DNA of 64,000 nucleotides from Cloeon dipterum (lineage: Eukaryota > Arthropoda > Insecta > Ephemeroptera > Baetidae), in assembly GCF_949628265.1 (NCBI RefSeq), contig NC_088789.1:27459883-27523882 (forward strand), read 5' to 3'. Both the position numbers and the translations under genes were made by a program. Position 1 is the first letter of the stretch; the number at the start of each line of letters is the position of its first letter. Under the pieces are notes generated by a model. The model did no database searches and was not told where the DNA came from. It worked only from the letters and a program-made list of their open reading frames with translations. Below are positions 25,499 to 38,500 of the stretch, one piece after another.

Positions 25499-26543
25499 TG
25501 GACGTTTGGTGTTGAAATTTTTATGTGGTAACGGACTGAGAAATTTCAGTTGTGAAATGTGAAGCTCGGGATCGGGGGTGATCTCTATATTTTTTCGTCA
25601 CCTCAAAAATCCCCATAAATCGAATTCAATGAACGAAACGTGGACTGTGTTAATCATCTTGAATGCGTTAAATTTTCACTGTCCATCCTAGTTTTCAATC
25701 CGGAATAAAAAAATTTCGCAGGGCGAAGGTCAAGGCACCTCTTGCAAGATTTTTTTTTCACACATTCAAAATTAAGGGATGATAGCCCTCTTAGAATTTT
25801 TACGGGGTTCAGGGCTGTAATGTAGCCCTTAAAATTCTGCACAAGCACACTTACGTGTCATAAATAATGCAATCGCGATATTTTTGCTGCAATCCGACTT
25901 TGAAGTTTAAAAATCGGCTCAATCGCGCATGGCCTTTGAGCTTTGAGCAGCAATAATTCACCTCTGAAGTATATTTTCGCATTTTTGATTACACATAGCC
26001 AAGATTGCCGAATGACGAAGTTTTAAGATTATATCTCAACGCAGTCAAGAGTTATAGACAGACCACATTTAATCATTTACTGAAATTAATTGAATAACGA
26101 ATAAAGAGGGACCGTTAATATTCCTTGGCTTCAAACCTGGAATTTCATCTTCTCGATTAACAATAGTGCTTTATTAAGCAAATTTAAGTGTCACGTAAAA
26201 ATTTCACCGCTGAAAAACCCGTCCATTGTGCAATCGACCTTAAAAAAATGTTTTGCCGTCTGCTCTAATATTTTTTTGTTAGGTTCGGGAATATATAGCG
26301 CATTTTAATTTTCAATCTTATTTTTCTCTCGCTTTTCTGATTATTATATTTTCTTTTTTGTATATTTTACTTAAAACTATCCAACTTAAATTGTAAAACA
26401 TGATTTCTATTGGTCATAAAACCCTTGACTTAAATGTGATTCCATGAAAAAAAATATATATTTGAAAAACAAAACGTTCTCAGTGTGTCTTTCTCTGTTT
26501 CAGACCTTATTTATCCGATCTCTTAATTGGTGACAAGGAAAAA

Positions 26544-28156
26544 ATGTCGTTGCATATTACAAACCCACACAACGTAGACTTTAACGAGTCTGCAGTAAAA
26601 GATGTTGACTTCAATGCGACTGCTGTGTCATGGTACACCTCGAGAGACGCTGTGAGAGGCGAAATAGGATTCTGCGGACAGGATGAGTCAGCTATCAAGT
26701 ACTTGCACATGCCTGCATCGACAAGAGTGAATTTCAACTTGAATAGAACCCATCCAGGAGACAAACTGCAAATTGAAAAATATGCCGACAACAAAGATAT
26801 CAGTGACCTGTTATCTTGGGTGCAAGAAATTGGATTTGAGGAGGACAGGTGCTTATTGAAATGGGCAAAATTATGGTTCTTACTCTTACATCAAATTCTA
26901 TTCATCGTTTCAGCTTTACAAAGGCAGACTTTGTGTGCTCTCGCCATGATTTACTGGACCTGTTGTTGATGCCTTTCTCTGATCAAAGGTGATACATATA
27001 TTGACACTTCTGTTCTTTAGCATTTGGAGATGTTAACTTTCAATACAGCAGGAGAGCCTATAACAGTTTGCCAATTGTCTGCTTAAATTTTCTGCATGGC
27101 TCGCGCGCTGCTATCTTTTGTTATATAAGTGCTGCGGATACATATAAGCATCGCTTCTTTTTATAACACAACATATTAAATATCTTCTCAGATTCAACAA
27201 GAGCGTGAAACTGTACTTGACGAAAGTGAATGGGAAGATCTACATCCGCAGAATGGCTTCAAAACAAGACAAGGATCATATTGTGCACATGGACGACTTT
27301 TCAAAGCAGAGAACTACCCATGGATTAATTTTCCAGCATTATATGATTTCTGGTAAATTTCATGAGCAAATGGCATTAAATTCGTTAAATTAAAAAAAAT
27401 ATAATATTCATATATAGACTCGGCAAACAAGGCGCCTGTTCCTGATAAACCATTTGTCCGAGGGGACAAGACGATGTACGTCGTTTTCGAAAGCAGTGTG
27501 GGAAAGCACCAGCTGCTCTACGCATCCAAGGTCAAGGCCTTGGACAATCCTGAGGACTTGTTGAATTTGGACGGTGCCTCATTCACAGATGTCAGGACCA
27601 ACATGGGCAATTCGTCTGCCGACATCAGATGGTGGGCTTTTTCATAAAAATAGGAAGTATGAAAGCACTAATCTACCTCACAATTTATGTTATAGGAGGA
27701 AATGGCTTGAGTTTTGGGGAAACTGCATGACTGGCAAATTGGACAAGATCGCGATTGGCTTTGTCGGAAAGGGGCGCGCCATTGGCACGGTCAAAAACCT
27801 GGAGGTCATTCAAGCAGACAAGTTGATCCCCAAATGCGAGGTATTTTACTCTCAGATAGTTTTAATTAAATTTGCAACTTTTAAACTGACAAAATTTTCA
27901 GACTGCATACAAAAAAGACCGATATAAAACCTCAGATGTCATGCCCAAGGGGGAATATTGTTTGGATGTGCTCGACAAAGTGTTGTCTTTCTTCAAGAGT
28001 GAATTGGAGGGCGCCAAGCCAGACGAAGTGTACGAGTTTGAGTACACTCCCGCTGATTCCGAGTTGGCAAACATCAAACTTCTTGGCAGTTCCAATTACG
28101 ACTCCATTTTTGTAATCCCCAAATGGTACAAAGAGTGGCTGGACCGCCAGGCCTAG
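26544..28156 (+). CDS. DXO/Rai1-family pseudoenzyme, Cutoff-like
   Basis: Six exons close in phase: 26544-26848, 26914-26988, 27192-27352, 27418-27631, 27696-27840, 27902-28156, giving 384 residues (human DXO is 396). The fold order is recognisable: FVCSRHDLL (motif I, Arg112 kept), THGLIFQHYM (motif II), VGKHQLLYASKVKALD (motif III), LLNLDGAS (motif IV), then RKWLEFWGN, KIAIGF and the C-terminal FVIPKWYKEW. DXO/Rai1 enzymes remove aberrant caps and 5' ends using metal-binding acidic residues. Here motif II Glu is Gln175, motif III Glu and Asp are Lys218 and Lys220, and motif IV Glu and Lys are Asn230 and Asp232. Catalysis should therefore be lost. Drosophila Cutoff is such an inactive DXO relative, working with Rhino and Deadlock at piRNA clusters. 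Orthology to Cutoff is inferred; an independent loss is possible. Confidence 0.82.
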
Positions 28157-29264
28157 TTCTCGAGCGGCTTTGAGCAGAGAGATTTTATATAATATATATA
28201 TATATATAGATGGTTTTTATGATTAAAATTTCATTTATCTGATCTGTTGTTTTGAAGTCAATTGTAACACAAGTTCAACTGAAATGTTTGTATGAACATG
28301 TAAAGGTTAGGATTTGACAGGCCATGGGAGTGGCAAAGAATGTCCTAGATGGATAAAATATTTTGCATTGTAAATGACTATGAAGCTTTGATAGCTTGAT
28401 TTATATCTACTTAATTATAGTTTTCAAAACGTTTGATAGATAGTATTTTGTGAATATTTTATCAGAATGAAATTTTTATATATCGTTTTTTGTGAGTATA
28501 TATGATGCTACTTGAACTGCAATTGGAGATATAATTTGCCACCAAAAATTGGTTTGAATATTTATAACCAAACTTGTCGCACGTTATTTTATTTTAATTA
28601 AAATCTCATCACGTTCCTCATCCATATGCGTGTATGTAGTGTTAAAAGAGTTGAAAATTAAATCCAAATATCATTGCAAATATTTTTAAAAAATTTCTTT
28701 CAGAACCCGCAACATTTTCTAATTTTTGCAATATTAGATCAGTTAAAATTCAGTGATGCTGTATTATTGAAGCTTGAAGGCCTCAAAAATAGATTACGTT
28801 TTCGTCCTTATGACAGTACACAAATAATATTAAATTCAGCACAACATTTTTGATAGTGACATTGCAAGGAGAAAAGTCAATTTATTTATGTACTATTATT
28901 TTTGCAACCCTGTAAAACTAAAAAATAGACTACTTCAATATTAATTAACTCTTCAGATATTAAGGATTCAATGATATATAATTGAAATATTATTCATATT
29001 ATTATAAAAAATATTGTTTCTTCTGTCACCACAATATTTTCGCGCTTTTTATCGTTCTCTGCTTTTACCTGCTGGCTGCTTCTGGATTGGTTGTGTGAAG
29101 TGGGCGGGGTAGGGTATACGTCAACAGAAAGGCCCGATCGCTGATCCCGTTGTGGGAGCCTTCTCTCTTGCACTGTTGTACTAATCTGCTGGCGAGTGGC
29201 GAAAATAAGTCGAACCCGTCCTTCTTTTGAAACGTGTCACTCTCGGCTCTCTGACTTAATCACT
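28157..29264. other. Intergenic spacer, DXO-like to TMEM214
   Basis: A (TA)n run at about 28188-28209, a variant poly(A) signal ATTAAA near 28222, then AT-rich DNA. A GC-richer segment from about 29040 is the likely TMEM214 promoter and leader (for example the repeated CTCTCTTGCACTG context near 29165). Confidence 0.45.
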
Positions 29265-32200
29265 ATGTCCTACCAGTGGGAGGTTGTTGGCGGAAAAAAG
29301 CCCAAAGCCAACGGACAGCAAAGCAACAAGCTGACCAAAAGCGAAAAGAAAAAATTCGTCGAGAATGCACCAAAGGCTGAAGACATCTGTAAGTAAACGA
29401 CAGTCGATGAGGAGATTATGAATGTATATTTTTCGATTGTGTTCGCAGTGCCGTTAGTAGAAGTGCAGACCCTGTACACGAAATTGGACAAGAAGAAAAA
29501 GGCCGGACGAGACGGCTCGAACGAAAACAAGCAGAATGGCCAGTCAAACGGCAAAGCAGCTGTCAAAGCCGAGGTGGTCAGCAAACCGGCGGCGAGCAAA
29601 GCCAAGAAACAAACTCCATCTCCAGCCAAGACCGTCAAAGAACAGTCGCCCGAGCAGAAGGCCAGGGCCGCCCTGAAGAGCGTGGAAGTGGCCGACCTCA
29701 GTGCCTTGGTCCAATCTGGTAAGCAGCAATATGAAGAAGAGCCGTCGGTTTGGCTCCGCTTCCTGGCTTCCAGTTTGACCGCAAAACTGACCCCTGCGGT
29801 GTGGAACTATTTAAACATCGAAGACTTGAAGTCTTCAATTTTGGAGCTGTGCCCTGGAGAGCTGAAGAAGATGCTCGTGTCCACCGTCAAGGAGCTGAAC
29901 CCTAAAATCCAACAGGCCTTTTACGAGAACTGTTTGAGTGCTATAGCAAACGACGCCAGCAAAGGTCTGTTGACAACATCTGATTTATTCACTGCGGATT
30001 TTGATCGTGACGGAATTTCCATGCAGACCTGAAGGTGGATGGTTGGCTGCTGCTGATTGAAACCTTGTCCCACGTCTCCCCCGAGTTGGCTGTGAACAAC
30101 CTTTCTCGCTACGAGTCCATCATGGTTTCGTATCAAAATAGACCTGTGGTTGGCAAAACTTTGCTCTGGGCTCTTGGCCAGGCCGGACTCAGAAATTTGG
30201 CTGTCGGTGTACAGAGTAAGAAGTGCACTAATTAAAACATTGGCTGACTCCTGATTTTTTTAACTGCAGTTTGGCATTCCATTTTCCGGCCGAGGGCGGA
30301 CACAAAAAATTACTCTAAAGTTGTTACTGGCCACTTCTGCTCTTTCGTCCAAGCGGCATCGACCAAGAGCAAGAATGTGGCAGACAATAATATTAATTTG
30401 GAGCAATACCGTTCTTTCATCTTGCTGCTTACTTCAAAACCCTTTGTTGATCATCCATCTCTAGAGACTACGTTTAAGTCCCTGCAGGTTTGGCTTTTTT
30501 TCATAAATATGAGGTAACAAAAAGTTAAAAATGAAATTTTGAAGGTTCTTGCTGTGAAGACAATCACTGTGACTGTTATCTTCGAGGAGCTGTTCAATCA
30601 GTATGAGGGAACCAATTTTTCTGATGGAGACAAGGCCATGAAGCAGGTAACCTTGATGACGAGTTTAATAATTAGAATCAAATTTAAATTTCTGCAATTC
30701 TAACAGATCATGGAGGGTTTAACATGGTGCCTTAAAAAAGACGTGAAAGAGTCTGAAATTGCGTGGAACTCTATTTTGAGCAATAAAAACTTCAAGAAAG
30801 CTCTGGAAACCACGTATCAACTGCTTAAGCATATCCGTAATTATTTAAGTTCTCTTCTTTTATCTTAAGGTGCATTCATCACACACATTCCACAGAGTCA
30901 TCGTGGAATAAGAGCAACAAGGAAATGGAAAACTTTGCTGTTGACAACAGCTTCAGAGATGGCTTTGTGAATTTGCTCAAGAGTGTGGTGAAGAAGAGCG
31001 AATCTGTGCCAGGCACCAACAAAGTTCCGCCTGGACAGTGTGCCCATATCGCTCAGGTATTTTTTTTTTGTCCTTTGAAAAATGTGGCAACCCAAATTAG
31101 AGATTATTAAAAATATTTTTAGTAGACTGAGGATGTACATAATATATATTTTAAAAGTGAAAATATTTTTCTCAATTTTTGGCTCAAAATTTCTACATCT
31201 TACAAAGAAAACCCACGGTCTGACAAACGTGTCATAGTTTTGGAGTTTTGACCTGAACCAATGTTTTTCGAAATCGATTCAAAAAACAAATTTAGTTAAA
31301 TCACTGAGTTTTGGTCCATAAATTCTATTTAAAGGGACAGATCGATTGATGGGCCATTTTTAAATTTCTGCAAAGCCACTTAATTTTGGCATTGATGTCA
31401 CTTTGGACCAATTAAACGTTCTATAAACAATAATTTATACTTGAATTAAGAGCGGAAAAATTGTGCTTTAATTTTAAAACAAACTTATAAATTTTTGTCC
31501 CAAATTCTAAAAATTACTTCATGAAGTTTTTATTATTTTCAATCCGTTGGCAAGTCGCCAGCTTTTTACTGAGTCAAAATAAAAATATCGCAAACATTCG
31601 AGAGAGAAAACAAGAAGTTTTTACAATAATTAACGGCAAATTGCTGTGCAATTGCAAAATTGGGGAACACGTAGCCGTGTAAAACAATTAATTTTTTGTG
31701 TAAAATCTCCAAGTACTACTATATTGGCCAAAAGTAAGGGGGAATTTTTCCGGCTGTCTACTCACTACATCCTTTAAGTCTAGCTTTTACAAATAAAAAA
31801 ATTAATTATTTTGCACGGATAAGTGCTTGCCAATTTTGCAATTACAAAAAAATTACAATTAATTGTAACAAAAATCATGTGTCCCAACTTCAAGTTGTAA
31901 CCTAGTCAATATTTTACTTTTACCAAGTGACCGGCGTGTCTGTCACAATCAGGCTAACCTGGTTTAGTAGTAATACGAAAAAAATACTATCTCCTGCTTT
32001 AAATATTAGTGCTGCGCGATGCAGTAGTTTGGCGCCAAGTGTGATGTTGGCAACAGTGTGTTTAGCGTCTCGCTCATTTGAACTCTAGCTATTGATATTG
32101 ATTTCTTGTGTATATTCTCTAGATTTTGAATTAAAAGTAAAACTTGGTGTCAGTTGTTGGATCGGAGTAAGCACATTTCGAAAAAGAAGAACTCCTTGCT

Positions 32201-33887
32201 GAAGGTAGCAGTAGCACTTTTGTCGCCGGTTTTTATGAGGTCGTGTCAGTTTACCACCTCCCGTACAATTAAAACCAAGATTTCCATTGCCTGAGGCCAC
32301 AGTTAATTACTTTTACAGTTTGTTTATATCATTCCACGCTCGACAGCGACACGTCTTGTGACTGACTTGGTATTTTTAAGATTTAAAAATTTATTTCTAA
32401 TAAGTTTTGATAGAAATAGATTTTAAATTGTGTTTCTGTTGGGGCGGCTAGACAGTGCTAACATTTGTATATATTCAACAGAATCTCATCAACCGTCTCA
32501 AGAAAATAGAGATTGAAAACTCGAAGAAAATGGGTGGATTTCCGTGGAAGACTGCTAACCTAATACTCATCATCGCAATTTCTTCAATTGTGGCCTACGA
32601 TGTGAAGATCCATGATGGCTTTGAAAGTAAGCAGTTTTAAAGGTCAATATTCTTAATGATTAAAAATTAAATTAATGTTCATTGCAGAATCAAGCACAGG
32701 GATTTTCCTTCAAAATATTGGTGCCCTTCATTACGGACAAATAGCCCTGGACAAATCAAAAGAATACTACCAAATTGCTTACAAGTATAATATTCCTGTT
32801 TTTATCACGCATTTGCAAGTACTTAATTGTGGTTATCGTGGAACTCAGATGGAGTGAAAAGGAAATTCCTCCGATTTGGAACAAGTATGGTGCACCCACC
32901 TGGCAGGTTGTGCGAGAGCAGAGTGGGAAATTGTTCGACGCAACGAAAGCAACGGCCCTGAACATTGGCAACTGGGTGTCGGAAACTTGGCCAAAAGTAT
33001 TATCATCTGTAAGTTTTGCAGCTTGAGAAACAAATCATCAATTAATTTGCACCACTTATGTAGGTTGAAGAGTATGCTCCCGGGCTCAGCGATAAAATTG
33101 TCGAATTCAGCAAACTGGGCTGGCAGTCCATTAAAGATTTTGGTGCAATCGGCTACGCCTACTCTCTGCACGCTGTTTCATGGGTCAACAAAACTGCTTT
33201 TGGGTAAATATTTGATCTGATTAGAAATTCAAGTGCTGTGATATATCGGTTATGGCCATATTTCTCTTTCAAAATTCACAAATAATGTGAAAAATTTACT
33301 TGTATGTTTTTCCCCACTTGATTTAAATCTGCTTCCTTCAAAAAAATTTGAAATATGAAATCAACTTTCGAAAAAATGCAAACTTATAATTTTTGAGTGT
33401 TGCAAATCGTAAATTAATCTACCCTGAAATTTTTGTGTCGGTGTTATATTTTGTTTTTGAGATATTTCCGGGCTAAATCGAGTTAAAAATATTCGGCTTC
33501 TGGTGATCAGAAATGCGTAAACTGCATACCATTTAACTCTTATTGACGCCCCCTGACGAGCCAAAAAGGTTACAGGGTGGTATCACCCACCCCTTTTCAT
33601 CCCTCATCCACTCTAGCCAAATAAGACAAATTAATTTCTCTTTCTAGCGTTAATTGCACCGTAGCTATGGCCTTGAATTTATGTTATCATCCAACACACC
33701 CTCTTAATCAAGTTTCACGAGTGCAAATTTTGCTTTCAGTGGGCAATTCTCTGCTGAATACTTATCTGAGATGTCAATCGCGGCTTACAACGCCTCGCAC
33801 GCGTTGGCAATGGACACATACCAGTGGATCTCGGAAATGGTCTTGCCCCTGAAATCCAGCGCGGTCCCACCGACCAAGAGCTCGTAA
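29265..33887 (+). CDS. TMEM214: TMEM214, ER membrane protein of ER-stress apoptosis
   Basis: Twelve exons in consistent phase (29265-29388, 29449-29964, 30027-30215, 30270-30487, 30545-30646, 30707-30836, 30896-31056, 32482-32626, 32688-32784, 32849-33008, 33064-33203, 33740-33887) encode 709 residues; human TMEM214 has 689. The N-terminus MSYQWEVVGGKKPK is typical of the family, followed by a Lys-rich low-complexity stretch and a long helical region. Residues about 505-521 (ANLILIIAISSIVAY) form the one clear membrane span; the rest of the C-terminus is amphipathic helices ending PPTKSS. In mammals it anchors procaspase-4 at the ER and promotes apoptosis under sustained ER stress; the insect role is inferred. 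The seventh intron (1.4 kb) is much longer than the others and the last one carries a dispersed repeat. It is convergent with AIMP3, 270 bp apart. Confidence 0.88.
33280..33680 (+). repeat. Dispersed repeat copy in the last TMEM214 intron
   Basis: Shares long stretches with the reverse complement of 39300-39740, for example ACCCCTTTTCAT, CCTCATCCAC and CAGCGTTAATTG-like words, and a word resembling the CTGCACACCGTTCGACTC core seen elsewhere. It belongs to the dispersed foldback family of the window. No coding sequence. Confidence 0.65.
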
Positions 33888-34156
33888 TCTTCTACATTCC
33901 CGAATTTACATCATCTTCATACAAACTTTCGTTTTTCAAATTTTTCGATTTTTATTTAGATTTGAGATAGTGCAAATTTATCGAATTTGTTTAAACTGTA
34001 ATTAAGACTGTCCCATCTAACATCTATTGCATGTTAACATTGAAGCACAATAACAGTAAAGCGTGTATGGAATGTGTACTTTTTATCAAGAGAAATGGAT
34101 GGAGATTGTGGAAAAAATCACGAGTTTTAATCGTTCAAACATCCCGAGTATAGGTA

Positions 34157-34834
34157 TTAGTTTGAGTACAGGGGATTTCTGCTGAAAGCGATGGTTTCGT
34201 GCCCAGCCTTGAGTTTGGGCAAATGCTGCACTGTTGAGAACCATCTTGACAAGTGGCAGAATTGCTCTTTTTCGTGCATGGTCGCTCTTGCCTGAAATTT
34301 TAAATATAAGAACAGCAATTAAAAAAATATAATATCAAACTTTTACCAAAACTGGGTAGACGGTGTAGTAAAGAACTGCATCAGCCACCGAGATCCTGTT
34401 CCCGACTAAGAAGTTCACTTTAGCAAGCCGCTCATTTAATTCCTGTGGATAGTAGTATTGTATAATTTCATTGATGGTTGCAGGGATGTTACCTTTAAAG
34501 CTGTACTCTGAGAGTCAGCAAAATTAACTGTGGTTATGCAAATTTCGAGCCACTGCCTCAGCTGTGCCAACTCTTCTGGGTTGCTTGGTACAAGCTGTGA
34601 TGCATTTCCTTGACTTTTGATGATGCTCTCGAGTACAGAAGCAAATCCTTTCACCTCTTTGCTTTTTGTTTTGAGAATAACCTGCAAAATAATTTTAGAT
34701 TAAATTACTGAAAATCAAATAATAATAGTACAATCACTAACCTCGCAAGTGGGAAGAAAGGAAATATCTCCAGGAGCATTTAAATTTAGAAATTTGCAGG
34801 TATTGGTGATTACATTAGCGTCGCACAGCACCAT
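34157..34834 (-). CDS. AIMP3: AIMP3 / EEF1E1 (p18), multi-synthetase complex subunit
   Basis: Four minus-strand exons, 34834-34742, 34681-34493, 34442-34347 and 34291-34157, give 170 residues, matching the 170-180 residues of this family. It has a shortened GST-like N-terminal part and a GST C-terminal helical domain with NERLAKVNFLVGNRISVADA followed by VLYYTVYPVL, which aligns with the TGYNFTLADILLYYG region of EEF1E1. AIMP3 docks methionyl-tRNA synthetase (and EF1) in the aminoacyl-tRNA synthetase complex and in mammals also acts in the ATM/ATR-p53 DNA damage response. All introns fall in phase 0. Another GST-fold scaffold is the only realistic alternative. Confidence 0.8.
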
Positions 34835-35557
34835 TTTACAGGAAAATCACGAATAAATAATAATAATAAATAAATGCCTTTTGTGAGAGATGTTTTGGTT
34901 TACTGCAGACTTGCAGAGTCCAATGAACTGTAATGTTTTGATATTTCCTCTTTTAGTTAACCTAAAATCAGACAGTATTTTGAGGATAAAAAAATTAATT
35001 TTCTGACGGTAAAAAAAACAATATTTTGCCTTTTAAATAAAATTAAATTTCTCCTACCACAAAGCTTTAGGATTTTGGATATTGGCCTATCTTAGCAGCC
35101 GGACCAGAGCCAAACAGTGTGAAAATAAACTCTGTCAGTTAGTCACGTTGGCACTATGTTTTCCACTGGCAGCCTGCAGATGTCTCTTGCGAGGACCGGA
35201 GGCGGGAGAACTTGAGAGTGAGCAGAGCAGGCAAGCGATTTGCCCGCTTCTTATTCCCAGGCGATTTGGAATGCATGCGCGAGTGTGCCATTCCTTTGGG
35301 GATAAGGGCTGGCAGAAGCGGTGGCTATGTCGGCGGCTCAGGCTCAGTTTGGCAGGAAAAGCGGAGGCACAGGCAGCAAACTCGACGCCCCACCTCGGCA
35401 CCGGCGCACGTGCATTCGCCTCCCTGCCCCTGAAGCACTGGACACGGACGCAGTAGTTGCCCCTGCACACCTGATCGCCGCACCGGCCCCAGTTCCGGGG
35501 CTAATATACATTTTGTTAATGAGGGAGTAGCGCTCGAACCGTGATCGGAAGGAAAAA
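34835..35557. promoter_or_regulatory. Divergent promoter region of AIMP3 and FOG; FOG leader
   Basis: AT-rich next to AIMP3, then GC-rich from about 35090 up to the FOG start. An initiator-like TCAGT lies near 35136. An upstream frame of 69 codons runs from 35321 to a TAG at 35528-35530, in the same frame as, and 27 bp before, the FOG ATG. Opposing frames in this stretch reflect composition only. Confidence 0.45.
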
Positions 35558-38500
35558 ATGTCACGAAGAAAACAGGCCAAACCTCGATCCTTAAAAAGTA
35601 AGTAGTGTTGATTGCTCATTGTCAGTCATGCTGTTTTATTTTTAAGACAAATAGCAAAGAATTTCTAAAAAAAATTGATTTAATTGGAATTTTATTTAAA
35701 ATGTTAGAAAAATGCTAGCAATTTCCCTTGTTACCATTTATTTTTTGAGAAAATCGGCTAATTAAGCGGCGAGAACTCTATCCTTACTGTTAAATCGTGA
35801 TTTATTTCACAATTTATTAAGATTTTCCTCAAAATTCGCATACAAATGGACAGATCGCGATGAGAAGAATCGAAATCAAGCGAAATAAATCGAGAAATTT
35901 GTCAACATTTAAAATTAACTGATCCTCAGTCCTGATTTCATCTTTACACACTGTATAAATTAACTGTCATTAAATTTCACGAACTATAAACTCAATTAAT
36001 TAATTGCTACAGTCAACATTACAAAATTTTCTTAATTGTTATGTTATTTCGAAACTATAAAAATCAAAAAATGCGTATTTGCTAGGCAGAGAGTAGCCGG
36101 GAGGCGCAAACATTGACAGATCGCAAAGGTTGCGGCGGCGACACGTCGCGAAAATGTGTCTCGTGGACCGCCGTGTATACATTTCCATTGTTTTTGCCGC
36201 GCGCGGTGCTGCGGGGGCGGGGGTGCGTGGTGCAGATATGAGGGGATTGCGGCGACGGGGGATATTTCTTGTATTGTTATTGCTCCCAAGTCGTCCATTC
36301 GACGGCGGCGGCAACTGCCCGCCCGTCGCTGCAAAACAACGTCGCCAGAAAAAGGAGCACTGCCGCCGCCGCCGCCGCCGGCGTCGATAGGCAAGCCGCG
36401 CGCTTGTTTGGTTTTCCGCGCGCCGCAGGTGAGCTATATGCCATCGAGCAATCTCCAGCAGCCCTCGCGCTCCTTTACTGCCCGGCCCTGCGTTGATCGT
36501 CGTTTGCGGTCCGCCAGTGTTATGGTCACCGCGATTTTCTTTTTCCTCTTTTTGCTACCCCTATGCGATGGGAAATCGCTCCCCTTCACTCCACCACCGC
36601 GTGAAATAGTATATTACGAGCGATTGATTTGATTTGAGCACTTGTGAAAATGAAAACCCATCCATCCACAAGAATTGAATATTTTTACAATAAAATTCTT
36701 TGCTTATAATTATTGTGGGACCATCAAATTCCATTTGAACCGTTATTAAAACCGTTTTAATCGGCTAAATAAACAAGGAAAATGCATAATTATTTCTTCG
36801 CTTCACGCTTGGATTCATTTTAACAGTTAAAATGGTTTTCAATAATGAGTGGATTGGTCACAGTTTGTTAAATCACCAGAACAAAATGTAAAAAGGGGTT
36901 GCCTTGTCATTTTTTTAAGAAATTTAGACAGACAATTTTCGTCAAAATCTTCCCTTTTAAATATTCGAGTCTCCAACGATTGCCACCATATTTTCAGTGA
37001 AGAATCAAAGCAGAAAAAGAAACTAACTGGTAGTACATTATATATTATGTGAATTTGAGCAATCTCTAATTAATGGCGCGGGAGGGTACAAATCATTGAG
37101 ATTCTTAGCTCTCTCATTTTTAAATCATGAATTCCAGCCCGTTGGCTCGCATTCTCAGTCAGGAGTGTCAAAGCAACGACAGATATTTGAGCAATTCGAG
37201 GAACAGCAGAGATGGCAAAAGGTGTTAGTTCTGAGTGACTCGAAATTCTCAAATAGTTCCACGGACTTACTGGTTTATGCACCTTTCCAGCGGCTTGATG
37301 GACAAATGAAATTATTTTATTGGGACCCGGTGAGCTCATAGCCCGCGGGATGTGCTGAGCAGAGGTTCAAAATAAAATTAATTTCCAACTAGCCAGATAA
37401 AAATGCTGAAGGATGACTTTGAGAGGTTCAGCGCCTGCTAAATGCGGAAGTATGCAAACTGCTAAACAGCTGTACACTGCTGTAGGCATAAATTCGAAAC
37501 AACAATAATATTTAATGCACTCTCTGAATCTGGAGGATTCATGCTAACTATTTATAAATTTTTCCCCAGTTAAGTAGGACCTTAGCGCTTGAAGCCGCCA
37601 ATAGATGGCGCCAGTGGTTTATTTAGATTTTATTTAACTTACACTTCGATTTAAGATTCAATCCTGCTGCTGTGCATTCTGCTTCTAGAATTATATCTTT
37701 AGACGTGCTGAAAACAAAAATCAGTCCATCCATTCGCCGGAGAAACGTCAGAATGGATTTTTTTTAATTTCAAAAAATTGTTTTCCACGATTCTACGGCG
37801 ATCGGCTTAATAGACTTTGGTTTTCAGAACGTCAAAAGAAAACTGAAGAATGCACAGTGGCAGGATTGGATCTGAAATCGCAGCGGTGCCTTAAAATCAA
37901 AAGTATACGGTGGCGCCATCTACTGGTGGCTTCAAACACTAACGGCTTACGCAACTGGTGAATTTAATAAAATTATGTTTGTAAATTCCACCTTCAAAAG
38001 CACAAACATTATTTTAATTAATTTTATTTATTTTTTCTTGCTAGTATTCAACACAATCAGATCAAATAATTAATAAATTACAAACAAAATGTGCAAAATA
38101 CAGAACAAAACCATCCTTTGCATTGCAATTTCTCTCCGCACTGAGCCGCAATCACAAACTGACGGTAAAATTTGTTCCATTGATCGTTTCAAACCAATCC
38201 TCCGATTCAAAATCCGTTACTCGCGCATAATTTAAACAGGAAATGGGTAGTCTCATTACCAATCAATTACCAAATTCTTGGCCAAGTCGGGGGTCTGCGG
38301 AGATAGGGCTGCGGGGCTTGCATACAAATGACGCACAATGGGCCTTGTAGCCGTAAAAGGGTTGGCCAGCAGGCAGCACACACGCATTTACTGCCTTGCT
38401 TGTGTGTGCGAGTGTGTAATGCGAATGTGTCCATACCTCTGTGGCTCTGGCTTGCTCCGGTCGCTCTCCCGCCCGCCCGCCTCCCCTACAGCATAAATAC

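Larger units (their letters stand above)
24013..26503. other. Divergent intergenic region plus leader intron
   Basis: Separates PI31 (-) from the DXO-like gene (+), so both promoters lie here. A predicted leader exon of the DXO-like gene ends at 25000 (donor GTAAGT at 25001), and its acceptor TCTGTTTCAG ends at 26503, giving a leader intron of about 1.5 kb. An 81-codon frame at 25286-25531 lies inside this intron, and I could not relate it to a family. Otherwise AT-rich. Confidence 0.5.

Noticed and set aside
25286-25531. 81-codon frame in the leader intron of the DXO-like gene
   Set aside because: Open and not low complexity, but no family resemblance, no splice signals in frame, and it contains the 13-bp hairpin; insufficient to call a gene.
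35082-35470. Opposing 124- and 111-codon frames before FOG
   Set aside because: Composition artefacts in the GC-rich leader of FOG; neither shows a domain.
36044-36632. Frames of 116 and 158 codons in FOG intron 1
   Set aside because: Poly-Pro, poly-Arg and poly-Ala translations of a CpG island; mutually overlapping on both strands.
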